Shown here one piece after another: positions 1 to 6,221 of a stretch of 8,848 nucleotides of DNA. Source of the DNA: Gemmatimonadota bacterium. Lineage in GTDB: Bacteria; Gemmatimonadota; Gemmatimonadetes; Longimicrobiales; Gaopeijiaceae. Every line of letters begins with the position of its first letter. Positions within the stretch are counted from its first letter, which is position 1. The position numbers and the translations under genes were made by a program. The stretch spans positions 1-8,848 of the forward strand of contig JAUXEE010000054.1 in the NCBI GenBank assembly GCA_030618065.1, written 5' to 3'. Below the pieces are notes generated by a model that had not been told where the DNA came from, did no database searches, and saw nothing but the letters and a program-made list of their open reading frames with translations.

Positions 1-170
1 ACGTTGTCGTTTTCGGCCACACGCACCTGCCGGAGGCCAGACGGGACCATGGTGTGCTCTATCTGAACCCTGGCAGCGCAGGTCCGGTCCGGGAGTCGAA
101 ACCCGTGGCGCTGGCATTGGTGGATGTGGTGGGGGGGTCGCTGGCCCCACGCATCGTCACCCTTCTCTGA
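1..170 (+). CDS. YfcE/MJ0936-type metallophosphoesterase, C-terminal fragment
   Basis: Only the last 55 codons lie in the window, with the reading frame starting at base 3 and a TGA stop ending at 170. The translation opens with VVVFGHTHLPE and continues with LYLNPGSAGPVRESKP. The GHTH motif followed by a short hairpin and an LNPGS motif is the classic C-terminal signature of the small calcineurin-like phosphodiesterases of the YfcE/MJ0936 group (family knowledge). In these enzymes the two histidines of GHTH help bind the dinuclear metal centre that hydrolyses phosphodiester bonds. The protein is cytosolic in known members and its physiological substrate is usually unknown. The N-terminal metal-binding motifs (DxH, GDxxD, GNHD) are off the window, so completeness cannot be judged. 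The gene converges on the porin gene that ends at 232. Family confidence is high and substrate is unknown. Confidence 0.85.
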   Translation, partial: VVVFGHTHLPEARRDHGVLYLNPGSAGPVRESKPVALALVDVVGGSLAPRIVTLL

Positions 171-231
171 CGGGCTGGCCTACCTTCTCCGGAGTCTGGG
201 TGATCAGCTGCCTGGCGTCGGGCTGACCTCA

Positions 232-1461
232 TCAGAATTGCAGCGAGGTCATGAAGTACCCGACGTTTCCCGTGCCTTCCAGCCGGTCCAACTCTTCCAT
301 GGCGGTTCCGGCCCAGGTCAGGGAATATCCGACCTCCAGGGCGAGGGCCTCCCGGAAGCGGTACCGGATCCAGAGATCGGCTTCCTCGGCCAGATGTCGG
401 CTCGAGAGGGCCCCCTCCTCCGCCGTGAGGAAGCTGTGGAGGTCGAGGTTCAATGAGAGGAGAGGACTCGGCGTGAAAGCCAGCTTCAAGGCGGCATCCC
501 GAAGGCCCAGACCCCCTGTTGCGTCGGGGATGTTCAGGAAGTAATCAGCTCTTCCATAATACCGATGCCGAGCCCCGAAGAGTGTGGAGAAGGCGCCGAG
601 CTCGTTGTCGTCCGGGTCCCGGTCACCGGAGAGATGATCGTACCAGAGGGTGAGGGTTCCTTTGCCTTCCAAGACAGCCAGCGTCCCCTGGGCTGCCAAC
701 ATATAGGCTGATACGTCGACTCCCTCCCGCGTTCCGAACTGGTACATCCCCTGGGCCCGGAAGGAGAAGGGGCCCGAGCTCTTCTTCCAGATCGATCCCA
801 CGGTGTTCTGACCATTACCGTCGGGCTCTCCGGACCGGTCATGGATCGCGAGGAGATCCACCGATCCGAGACCTTCCAAGGGGAGAGCCAGCCATGCCGC
901 CAACAGCGCCGCGTTGTGGTCGTGGGCCACCGACGAGCCCTCCCTGAGTGTCAGATAGACCAGGTCGAGGCGAGATTCACCCAGGGGCCTGATCCACCGG
1001 ACCCCGTCGAAAGACTGGCCGCCCTGGCCCCAGTCGGGTGCCGAAATGAGCCGGTTCTCAGCCAGCCCCACCTCCTGGCGGCCCCCCCGGACGAGGCCTC
1101 CGATTCCCGGGATGGAATCCACCTCCAGGTAGGCCTGGTGGAAGTCCATCGCATCGGCGCTCCGGTCCCGGTGGGTGACCTCTTCACCCCAGAAGCGGAC
1201 GTCCTGGATCTGGAGGAAGAGGCCGAGGCCCGGATCGAAGCGGGCGTCCAAAGCGAGGCGGGTCCTCATGGAGGTCCACTGATCCCACTGTCCGTCCACG
1301 GGCTCCCGGGCGTACAGGCGGGGTCGGATTTCACCCTGCCAGGTGAGGGTGGGTTGGCTCTGGCCCGCCAAAGCGCCCGGGGAAAGAAAAAGGGCCAGGA
1401 ACAGCCGGATCAGACGGCGTCCCAGGCGGGGCCATGCTGGTGCACGGTGGGAGCGGATCAT
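232..1461 (-). CDS. Alginate-export-family outer-membrane beta-barrel protein
   Basis: This 409-residue protein has a basic N-terminus, a hydrophobic core (LIRLFLALFL) and a probable signal peptidase I site after ALA at residue 32. The body alternates polar and hydrophobic residues as in beta-strands and ends in Phe (SLQF), a typical C-terminal signal for outer-membrane barrel assembly. Motifs recalled from the alginate_export family are visible in order: QIQDVRFWGEE (84-94), DFHQAYLEV (106-114), GGRQEVGLAENRLI (126-139), DWGQGGQSFDGVR (143-155) and a late RYYGRADYFLNIP (300-312). AlgE, the namesake, is an 18-strand porin that exports alginate. Most family members in distant phyla have unknown cargo, so alginate should not be assumed, and no alginate synthesis gene is visible. 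The ATG at 1461 is preceded by only a weak ribosome-binding site. The gene follows the arginase-like pair on the same strand after 221 bases, so it may have its own promoter. Confidence 0.82.
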   Translation of the reverse strand: MIRSHRAPAWPRLGRRLIRLFLALFLSPGALAGQSQPTLTWQGEIRPRLYAREPVDGQWDQWTSMRTRLALDARFDPGLGLFLQIQDVRFWGEEVTHRDRSADAMDFHQAYLEVDSIPGIGGLVRGGRQEVGLAENRLISAPDWGQGGQSFDGVRWIRPLGESRLDLVYLTLREGSSVAHDHNAALLAAWLALPLEGLGSVDLLAIHDRSGEPDGNGQNTVGSIWKKSSGPFSFRAQGMYQFGTREGVDVSAYMLAAQGTLAVLEGKGTLTLWYDHLSGDRDPDDNELGAFSTLFGARHRYYGRADYFLNIPDATGGLGLRDAALKLAFTPSPLLSLNLDLHSFLTAEEGALSSRHLAEEADLWIRYRFREALALEVGYSLTWAGTAMEELDRLEGTGNVGYFMTSLQF

Positions 1462-1682
1462 CTCGGGGCCATGAGGGTGGAGTCCATGGGAGCTTTCCGG
1501 GGTTTCTCCTGGTCTTCCAAAGGTCGGAAGATAGGGGATTCAGTCGCTTCCGGCAGCTCTCATGCCTTTAGTGAACCCGTCATCCTGACACCGGAAGAGG
1601 AGGCGGACGGATCGGGGGGATTGGGCAGCGCCCGGCTGGCTATCTACACCACCGACTGGGACATGTGAGCCAGGCCGCTACC

Positions 1683-2675
1683 TCAATTTCTCCTGTTCAC
1701 ACCCCTGAGCGCACCCTGTATCAGCCTTACCGCAGCCTGGCGCGAGAGATGGTCGGGGTCCCTCGGGCCGTAGGGGGTGGACGCGATACCGATCGCCGTC
1801 GCTTTGGGGTAGGTGAAGATCACCTCGAGACAGTCGGCCAGCTCCTGGCTCGTCGGGCCGTTCGGCGCCGTCAAACCGTGTCCGAGAACCTCTTCGGGAG
1901 CGAGGACATCCATGTCGACATGGACGTAAATGACATCCGTCAGACTGCTCAGCCTCTCCATCTGCGCATGCACGTTCTGCGACAGCGTCCTGATGTCGTC
2001 CGTGGACAGGATCTCGATCTGCATCCGGTCGATGAGCTCCTTCTCCCGCGGATCGGTGTCACGTACGTCCGCCAGGAGTATGTAGCTCGGAGGTAACGGA
2101 GGATCGAGGCCAGTTATCAGGCGGTTGTTGTCATTGAAGAGGCCAGCGGACAACGCCACATCCATACCTCCATACATGCCGCTCAGTGTTGTCTCGGGAG
2201 TGTTCACGTCGGCATGAGCGTCGAGGTAGACCAGACCGACCCTATGGGGAATATTCGCTGCCAGGTGATAGGTCTGCTCCTCCTGCCCCGGTCCCATATT
2301 CTGCAATCCGGACAGGACTCCCGGCAGATCGCTACAGCTTCCCAGTAGCGCGACAGTGAGATATTCGTTCTTGCCGTTCACCGAAATGAGGTCGGCAAGG
2401 TGTCGGCTAACCAGGGCCTCTCTCGCCCATCCGCTGTAGGCGCTCTCCTTCTCCGAAAGGGCAAACGTCTGATTCAGGCCGATCGTCGCATCCAGGGCGG
2501 TGAGGCTGTCGATCAGGCCCTCTGCCAGAATGCTCTCGGAGGCCATGAACGGGTTCCTGACGATGGCGACCTTGACCTTTCCGCCTTCCAGGTACTCTTG
2601 AGCTTGGAGGACCTGCGGCAGGGTCAAGAGCAGGCATACGAGAGTCAACGAAGTCTTCTTCAAGATGTGAGTCAT
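1683..2675 (-). CDS. Exported arginase/ureohydrolase-fold protein with altered active site
   Basis: This 330-residue protein has a signal peptide (KKTSLTLVCLLLTLPQVLQA, cleavage likely after A25), unusual for a family that is normally cytosolic. Ureohydrolase motifs are clear: LDAHADVNTP (151-160), TTLSG (162-166), VRDTDPREKE (204-213) and YVHVDMDVL (250-258). Aligned by eye to mammalian arginase I, D152, H154, D156, D254 and D256 occupy five of six manganese-ligand positions. The first His of the GGDHS motif is replaced by Cys114 (GSCSD). The proton-shuttle His141 position is Gly169 (MYGGMD), and the Glu277 guanidinium-binding region reads GLTAPNG without Glu. The Asn/Ser contacts for the amino-acid end (N158, S165) are kept. 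Hydrolysis of a guanidino or amidino compound in the periplasm is therefore possible but unproven. The start overlaps the upstream paralogue's stop (ATGA), indicating translational coupling. A G-run (AGGGGGGG) precedes the ATG by about 10 bases. Confidence 0.85.
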   Translation of the reverse strand: MTHILKKTSLTLVCLLLTLPQVLQAQEYLEGGKVKVAIVRNPFMASESILAEGLIDSLTALDATIGLNQTFALSEKESAYSGWAREALVSRHLADLISVNGKNEYLTVALLGSCSDLPGVLSGLQNMGPGQEEQTYHLAANIPHRVGLVYLDAHADVNTPETTLSGMYGGMDVALSAGLFNDNNRLITGLDPPLPPSYILLADVRDTDPREKELIDRMQIEILSTDDIRTLSQNVHAQMERLSSLTDVIYVHVDMDVLAPEEVLGHGLTAPNGPTSQELADCLEVIFTYPKATAIGIASTPYGPRDPDHLSRQAAVRLIQGALRGVNRRN

Positions 2676-3727
2676 CGGTTTTGCACCCCCCCTATCGCTC
2701 CTTCGATCAACTTGTATGCCGCTCTTAGAGAAACCTCGTCTGCATCATTGGGCAGTCCCGCGATCCCCATCGCCGTGGCCTTTGGGAAAGCGAACAGCTT
2801 TTCCAGAAAGGCAGCCAATCCATGGCTAGAGATCCCTTCATAGGGGGAGGCCGGCAGATCGGGCATCTCGGAAGCCGAGAGAATGCTCAAGTCCACGTGA
2901 ACGTAGATCACATCTGTAAGATTGCTGAGGCGTTCCATCTGTGCATCCACAAGACCGGATGGTTTCCTCATCTCTTCGATTGAAACCCTCTCGATGAACG
3001 AGTTGTCGATATTCGACTCCTCATAGGGGTTCGTGTTTTGGACTCCCGCCATGACGATGTGCTTGGTGGAGATCGGTGGATCGAGGCCGGCCTGTTGTCG
3101 GAGCGTCGTATTCGAGAGCCCCGCAGCCACAGCCACGTTCATGCCACCCATGTCGCCCTCCATGGATGTGTTCGGCGTGTTGAAGTCGCCGCGCTGGCTT
3201 ATCCAGACCAAACCAACCTTCAGCGGTTTGCTTTCGCCGAGGCGAGGCAATCCGAGAATGTCCCGGCCTCTGCCGTCCTGGAGTGGCTCTCTATCTGGGC
3301 CCAGGTGCTGGAGGCCGGCCAGCATTCCCACCAACGATTTGCTGCCCGACAGGAGACCGATGAAGAAATGCTCACCCTTATCGGACTCATAAATGGTCTT
3401 GCCCAAAGTCCTGTTGGTCAGCGATGCCCGATTCCACTCCCCGTATTCCCGCTCGAGTTGGGAGGGCATCTGAACCGTTGTGACACGGACCACCTCGCAG
3501 TCCATGTCCTCCAACAGCCTCCGGATGCCTCCGGCCAACAGAAGCCCTGGACCTTCGACGAGTTCCGGGCCCGTTCTGGTGTCGGAATACGGGTCTGCCA
3601 CGATGACGACGCTCAGCCTTCCGGATGCGCCGACATACTGCTGAGTCGAGACTGGGGAAGGGAGGAGCATCAGGACCGAGACGACAACGCAGCACCATCG
3701 CACCATGGGTTTCCCACAGATTCTCAC
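2672..3727 (-). CDS. Exported arginase-fold pseudoenzyme, tandem paralogue
   Basis: This 351-residue protein is read from a GTG at 3727; a longer ATG reading from 3808 is less likely. Its N-terminus (VRWCCVVVSVLMLLPSPVST) is a signal peptide. It is clearly a paralogue of its downstream partner: both share AQMERLS-LTDVIYVHVD, PKATA-GIA, GLDPP, NTP-T and GGM-VA segments. The DAHAD motif has become SQRGD (residues 177-181), removing one Asp and the His. The DMD motif has become DLS (279-281), and the first His position is Ser129. Only D181 and D279 remain of the six canonical metal ligands, so a dinuclear manganese centre looks impossible. The fold core and the GGM motif are retained, so the protein may be a regulatory, binding or hetero-oligomer partner of the other copy. 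Length is similar to ordinary arginases plus the signal. It is the first gene of the minus-strand pair and diverges from the serine hydrolase gene. Confidence 0.82.
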   Translation of the reverse strand: MRICGKPMVRWCCVVVSVLMLLPSPVSTQQYVGASGRLSVVIVADPYSDTRTGPELVEGPGLLLAGGIRRLLEDMDCEVVRVTTVQMPSQLEREYGEWNRASLTNRTLGKTIYESDKGEHFFIGLLSGSKSLVGMLAGLQHLGPDREPLQDGRGRDILGLPRLGESKPLKVGLVWISQRGDFNTPNTSMEGDMGGMNVAVAAGLSNTTLRQQAGLDPPISTKHIVMAGVQNTNPYEESNIDNSFIERVSIEEMRKPSGLVDAQMERLSNLTDVIYVHVDLSILSASEMPDLPASPYEGISSHGLAAFLEKLFAFPKATAMGIAGLPNDADEVSLRAAYKLIEGAIGGVQNR

Positions 3728-3732
3728 CTTTG

Positions 3733-3739
3733 CCTCCTC
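3733..3739 (-). promoter_or_regulatory. Shine-Dalgarno site deciding a GTG start
   Basis: On the minus strand the bases read GAGGAGG, followed by five bases and then GTG at 3727-3725. This is near-ideal strength and spacing. The in-frame ATG at 3706 has no comparable site at the right distance. The upstream ATG at 3808 would place 27 mostly polar residues before the signal peptide and would run through the divergent promoter region. The GTG is therefore preferred as the translation start of the upstream arginase-fold gene. Confidence 0.7.
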
Positions 3740-3776
3740 AACCTGGTTTCTCTCTTCTTTTCCAAAGAATAGGCGG

Positions 3777-3804
3777 CCGGTAGGCCATAGGCCATTGCTA
3801 CCGG
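3777..3804. promoter_or_regulatory. Inverted repeat, candidate operator between divergent genes
   Basis: A perfect 7-base inverted repeat, CCGGTAG (3777-3783) and CTACCGG (3798-3804), is separated by 14 bases. The spacer region contains a tandem TAGGCCA TAGGCCA (3781-3794) that overlaps the left arm. The arm centres are 21 bases apart, about two helical turns, as expected for a dimeric regulator. The site lies midway between the two divergent starts (3727 and 3873) and just upstream of the candidate plus-strand -35. It is a plausible shared operator. No regulator gene is present in the window to pair it with. Confidence 0.4.
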
Positions 3805-3811
3805 TCACGTT

Positions 3812-3839
3812 TTGCGCCGATTCAACCTGTCCCTATTAT
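3812..3839 (+). promoter_or_regulatory. Candidate sigma70-type promoter for the serine hydrolase gene
   Basis: TTGCGC (3812-3817, 3 of 6 to TTGACA) and TATTAT (3834-3839, 5 of 6 to TATAAT) are separated by 16 bases. Transcription would begin near 3846, giving a leader of about 27 bases before the ATG at 3873. The local sequence between the hydrolase start and the inverted repeat is more A/T-rich than its surroundings. The -35 match is weak and many sigma factors in non-proteobacteria differ, so this is a suggestion only. No equally good minus-strand promoter was found for the divergent gene. Confidence 0.35.
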
Positions 3840-3872
3840 TCCCCTCCACCTCTTTCCTTTGGGGAATATGCC

Positions 3873-5273
3873 ATGGAAGACAACGGACCAAGCCTAATCA
3901 GCAGAAGACGGTTGTTGAAGACAGCGAGTGTCTGTGCGGCCGGTGTCGGCGCGGCAGGCTTGGGGCTCGTCCGTCTACCGACGGAGTTGTCTGGTGGAGT
4001 CGGGAGACATGGGGGAAAGCCTGACGGAGAGTTCGCTTCTTCACAGGACCGGTACTTCCCGCCGCCGGAGGAGGACGGGGGTTGGCGGGTCGGCGATCCA
4101 ACTGCTCTGGGAGTCCGTGGCGACCGACTCGAAGAGGCGCTCAGCTATCATGACGAGTCGGGTGTCACGACGAGCCATGGCGGTGCCTTGGTCGTCGTAT
4201 ACAAGGGACACATAATCGGCGAAAGCTATGTGACGGGAACCGAGGGCGGGCCACAGCCCTGGACCCCACGTACATGCAACGCTGTGGCATCCTCCACAAA
4301 ATCCGTCTTCGGCACCGCTGTGGGGGTCTTCCTCGACGAATACAAGGACCGGGTGAAGCTGGACTCCTTTCTGGTGGGAGGGTCTCGTGAAGATTCACTC
4401 ATTCCCCAGATATGGGATCAGCCCATCACCGACGAGAGGAAGAAGCAGATCCAGGTCAAGCATGTTCTCTCCATGACCTCAGGGCATGGAGGGGAAGAGC
4501 CGTGGAGGTCCGCGAAACCCCGCCGTCACTATTCCGGTTACTCCGGCTCTTTCCAGATGTATGAATACTGCTTCGGCTGGTGGCATTTCGAGGGGATTCC
4601 TTCGCATCACGCTCTCTTGTTCGAACCGGGACACGGGTTTGAGTACAGCAATTTCGGCATGGAACAATTTGCCCTGGCGATTCGGAATGTATCGGGCGAA
4701 ATGCTGGGCCCCTATGTCTACGACCGGGTCCTGGGTCCCATCGGCCTTCCTATTGGAATCCGGGACAACCAGTACAAACACGTTCCGGAGCCCAACTTTT
4801 CGGATGAGCCGGGGTGGGGGGTCGGTGGAAGTGAGGGGTGCGACGCCTATGGCACGGACAAGAGCGAGAGCCCGTACGGATACAACTCCCTGGCTGGGGC
4901 CTCAGTGCGATGTAACGCCAGGGACTTTGCCAGATTGGGATACCTGTGGTTGAACAAGGGACGATGGGGAGGTCGACAGCTCGTACCCGAGGAATGGATG
5001 AAGCAGGCAACCCGCCGATTCATACGGGCAAACGGGGAATCTCCGAGGAATTATGGATTCACATTCTGGATCCAGGATGATTGGGAAAACGTGCCGAAAG
5101 ATACGTTCTCATCGCGAGGATTTAAGAGGAACGATTGCCACGTAATCCCGAGCCTGGACCTCGTGGTAGCGCGCCTGGGAAACAGTAACCCCCCAGGAGG
5201 GCAGGGCGGCTTCTTCACAAAGACCTATATAGAGAAGATTGTGGCGGCGATCCCCCCTGAGTCGGGGGGGTAG
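3873..5273 (+). CDS. Tat-exported serine hydrolase, class C beta-lactamase/esterase family
   Basis: The 466-residue protein starts at ATG 3873, where a twin-arginine signal (SRRRLLK, residues 10-16) sits before a hydrophobic Ala/Gly/Leu segment. An upstream in-frame ATG at 3705 would add 56 residues and bury the Tat motif, so it is rejected. The PF00144-type active site is visible: SSTK at 140-143, with Ser140 the likely nucleophile and Lys143 the base, and YSN at 258-260 after the typical FEPGHGFEYSN context. NSLAGASVRCNARDFARLGYLWLN-like sequence (338-361) matches the conserved helix region of the family. Members include esterases, D-amino-peptidases and beta-lactamase-like proteins, so the substrate cannot be inferred. 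The usual C-terminal HGG/GGQ motif is replaced by RGFKRNDCHVIP (415-426). The cyanophycinase-like gene follows 60 bases downstream on the same strand, suggesting an operon. Its divergence from the arginase-fold pair suggests shared control. Confidence 0.85.
   Translation: MEDNGPSLISRRRLLKTASVCAAGVGAAGLGLVRLPTELSGGVGRHGGKPDGEFASSQDRYFPPPEEDGGWRVGDPTALGVRGDRLEEALSYHDESGVTTSHGGALVVVYKGHIIGESYVTGTEGGPQPWTPRTCNAVASSTKSVFGTAVGVFLDEYKDRVKLDSFLVGGSREDSLIPQIWDQPITDERKKQIQVKHVLSMTSGHGGEEPWRSAKPRRHYSGYSGSFQMYEYCFGWWHFEGIPSHHALLFEPGHGFEYSNFGMEQFALAIRNVSGEMLGPYVYDRVLGPIGLPIGIRDNQYKHVPEPNFSDEPGWGVGGSEGCDAYGTDKSESPYGYNSLAGASVRCNARDFARLGYLWLNKGRWGGRQLVPEEWMKQATRRFIRANGESPRNYGFTFWIQDDWENVPKDTFSSRGFKRNDCHVIPSLDLVVARLGNSNPPGGQGGFFTKTYIEKIVAAIPPESGG
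5252..5269 (+). repeat. GC hairpin at the 3' end of the serine hydrolase gene
   Basis: CCCCCC (5252-5257), a six-base loop TGAGTC and GGGGGG (5264-5269) form a six-pair all-GC stem overlapping the last codons before the TAG stop. No T-run follows, so it is not a standard Rho-independent terminator. It could slow ribosomes, protect the mRNA 3' end or reduce readthrough into the next gene. Confidence 0.4.
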
Positions 5274-5274
5274 G

Positions 5275-5292
5275 TCAGGGAGATTCCCCTGA
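5275..5292 (+). repeat. Second hairpin in the hydrolase-cyanophycinase gap
   Basis: TCAGGG (5275-5280) pairs with CCCTGA (5287-5292). An alternative register gives TCAGGGA-GAT-TCCCCTGA with one bulged C. It begins two bases after the stop codon and six bases after the previous hairpin. No T-tract follows it. The two stems occupy a third of the 60-base gap and leave the downstream AGGAG site (5322-5326) free. Confidence 0.4.
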
Positions 5293-5333
5293 AGCGTTAT
5301 CTTCACCCAACCCAATACCATAGGAGCACCACG

Positions 5334-6221
5334 ATGAGAAGTCGGGCCCTCCATCTCCTGATACCAGTTCTTTTGCTCACCCTTGGACTGTCCGCACCCA
5401 CCTCCTCCCAAGAGGTGCCGGAGTACGGGCCGCCAAACGGTTTTCTCGTGATTGTCGGCGGTGGGTCTATGAACGGCACCGAGATCATGGAGCGCTTCAT
5501 TGAACTCGGAGGCGGAGCAGAGGAGGGACGGTTCGTCGTTGTACCTACCGCAGGAGGAAATCTCGACCGGGAAGGAAACCTCAGGGTCTACGAAGAGGAA
5601 CGTGTGCTGAACTCCTGGCGGGACCGGGGAGTCAAGAACGTTTCCATGCTCCATACGCACGACCCGAGCGTCGCCGATACGGAGGAGTTCGTGGGGGAGT
5701 TGATGCAGGCGACGGCGGTCTGGTTCAACGGAGGTCGCCAGTGGAACATCGTCGATTCCTACGCAGGAACCCGCACCTACGATGAGTTCCACAAGGTGTT
5801 GGAGCGTGGGGGCGTCATCGGCGGGAGCTCGGCAGGCGCTACGATCCAGGGCGAGTACCTGGTCAGGGGCGATACCAAGGGTTCGCAGATCGTCATGACG
5901 GAGGAAGAGAACCATCAGCTTGGATTCGAGTTCCTGCGCAAATCAGCCATCGATCAACACATCAACGCCAGGGACCGCTGGGACCACATCATTCCCGTTG
6001 TCGAAGAGCAGTCTCATCTTCTCGGGATCGGGCTCTCGGAGAGCACCGCCATCATCGTCTCAGGTGACATTTTTGAGGTCATGGGCAAGTGGATGGTCGC
6101 CGTGCATGACAACACCCGGGCGTATCAGCCGTGGGAAAAGCCGTATTTTGTCCTGGCGCCCGGTGACGTTTACGACATGAAGGCTCGTCGAATCGTGGCA
6201 TCCCCGCCCCCCGCCCGGTGA
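5334..6221 (+). CDS. Exported cyanophycinase-like S51-family peptidase
   Basis: This 295-residue protein has a signal peptide (LHLLIPVLLLTLGLSA), with cleavage expected between about residues 21 and 26. An AGGAG site seven bases before the ATG supports the start. S51/cyanophycinase motifs appear in order: VIVGGGSMNG (39-48), VWFNGGRQWNIV (129-140), GGSSAGA (163-169; nucleophile Ser166), DQHINARDR (207-215; catalytic His209) and GIGLSESTA (231-239; Glu236). These match the Ser/His/Glu triad recalled for CphB. The substrate-pocket residues Gln (Q136), Asp207, Gln208, Arg213 and Arg215 also appear conserved. The last pocket arginine of CphB aligns with His218. Cyanophycinases cut multi-L-arginyl-poly-L-aspartate into beta-Asp-Arg dipeptides; exported forms act on external polymer. 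No cyanophycin synthetase is present, so a scavenging role fits. A related dipeptidase or a divergent S51 peptidase is the alternative. The upstream serine hydrolase may be co-transcribed. Confidence 0.82.
   Translation: MRSRALHLLIPVLLLTLGLSAPTSSQEVPEYGPPNGFLVIVGGGSMNGTEIMERFIELGGGAEEGRFVVVPTAGGNLDREGNLRVYEEERVLNSWRDRGVKNVSMLHTHDPSVADTEEFVGELMQATAVWFNGGRQWNIVDSYAGTRTYDEFHKVLERGGVIGGSSAGATIQGEYLVRGDTKGSQIVMTEEENHQLGFEFLRKSAIDQHINARDRWDHIIPVVEEQSHLLGIGLSESTAIIVSGDIFEVMGKWMVAVHDNTRAYQPWEKPYFVLAPGDVYDMKARRIVASPPPAR

Noticed and set aside
171..231. Bidirectional terminator between the convergent metallophosphoesterase and porin genes
   Set aside because: Only an eight-base palindrome (CTCCGGAG, 187-194) is visible, with no loop and no T- or A-run, so an intrinsic terminator is not supported.
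232..1461. Assigning alginate secretion to the porin
   Set aside because: Family membership does not fix cargo, and no alginate polymerase, epimerase or lyase gene is in the window.
841..1668. Open 275-codon plus-strand frame antisense to the porin gene
   Set aside because: It is antisense to a well-supported barrel gene over most of its length, its translation is low-complexity Pro/Gly/Glu-rich with no recognisable motif, and it has no convincing ribosome-binding site. GC-rich coding regions commonly leave such open antisense frames.
1462..1682. Possible small gene or gene remnant upstream of the porin
   Set aside because: Short open stretches exist (for example a plus-strand frame ending TTDWDM at 1668), but none has a start with a ribosome-binding site or a recognisable sequence. 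A TATCTT-like -10 for the porin was seen with a poor -35, too weak to report.
1683..2675. Naming this gene a true arginase
   Set aside because: The fold and several ligands fit, but the first metal His, the proton-shuttle His and the guanidinium-binding Glu positions are changed, so a specific activity is not supportable from sequence.
3738..3800. Minus-strand promoter for the arginase-fold pair
   Set aside because: A TATTCT-like element can be found, but no acceptable -35 lies at the proper distance, so it is not listed as a feature.
5109..5915. Open 268-codon minus-strand frame across the hydrolase and cyanophycinase-like genes
   Set aside because: It spans two convincing genes and their gap on the opposite strand and shows no domain, signal or start site. 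Treated as a shadow frame.
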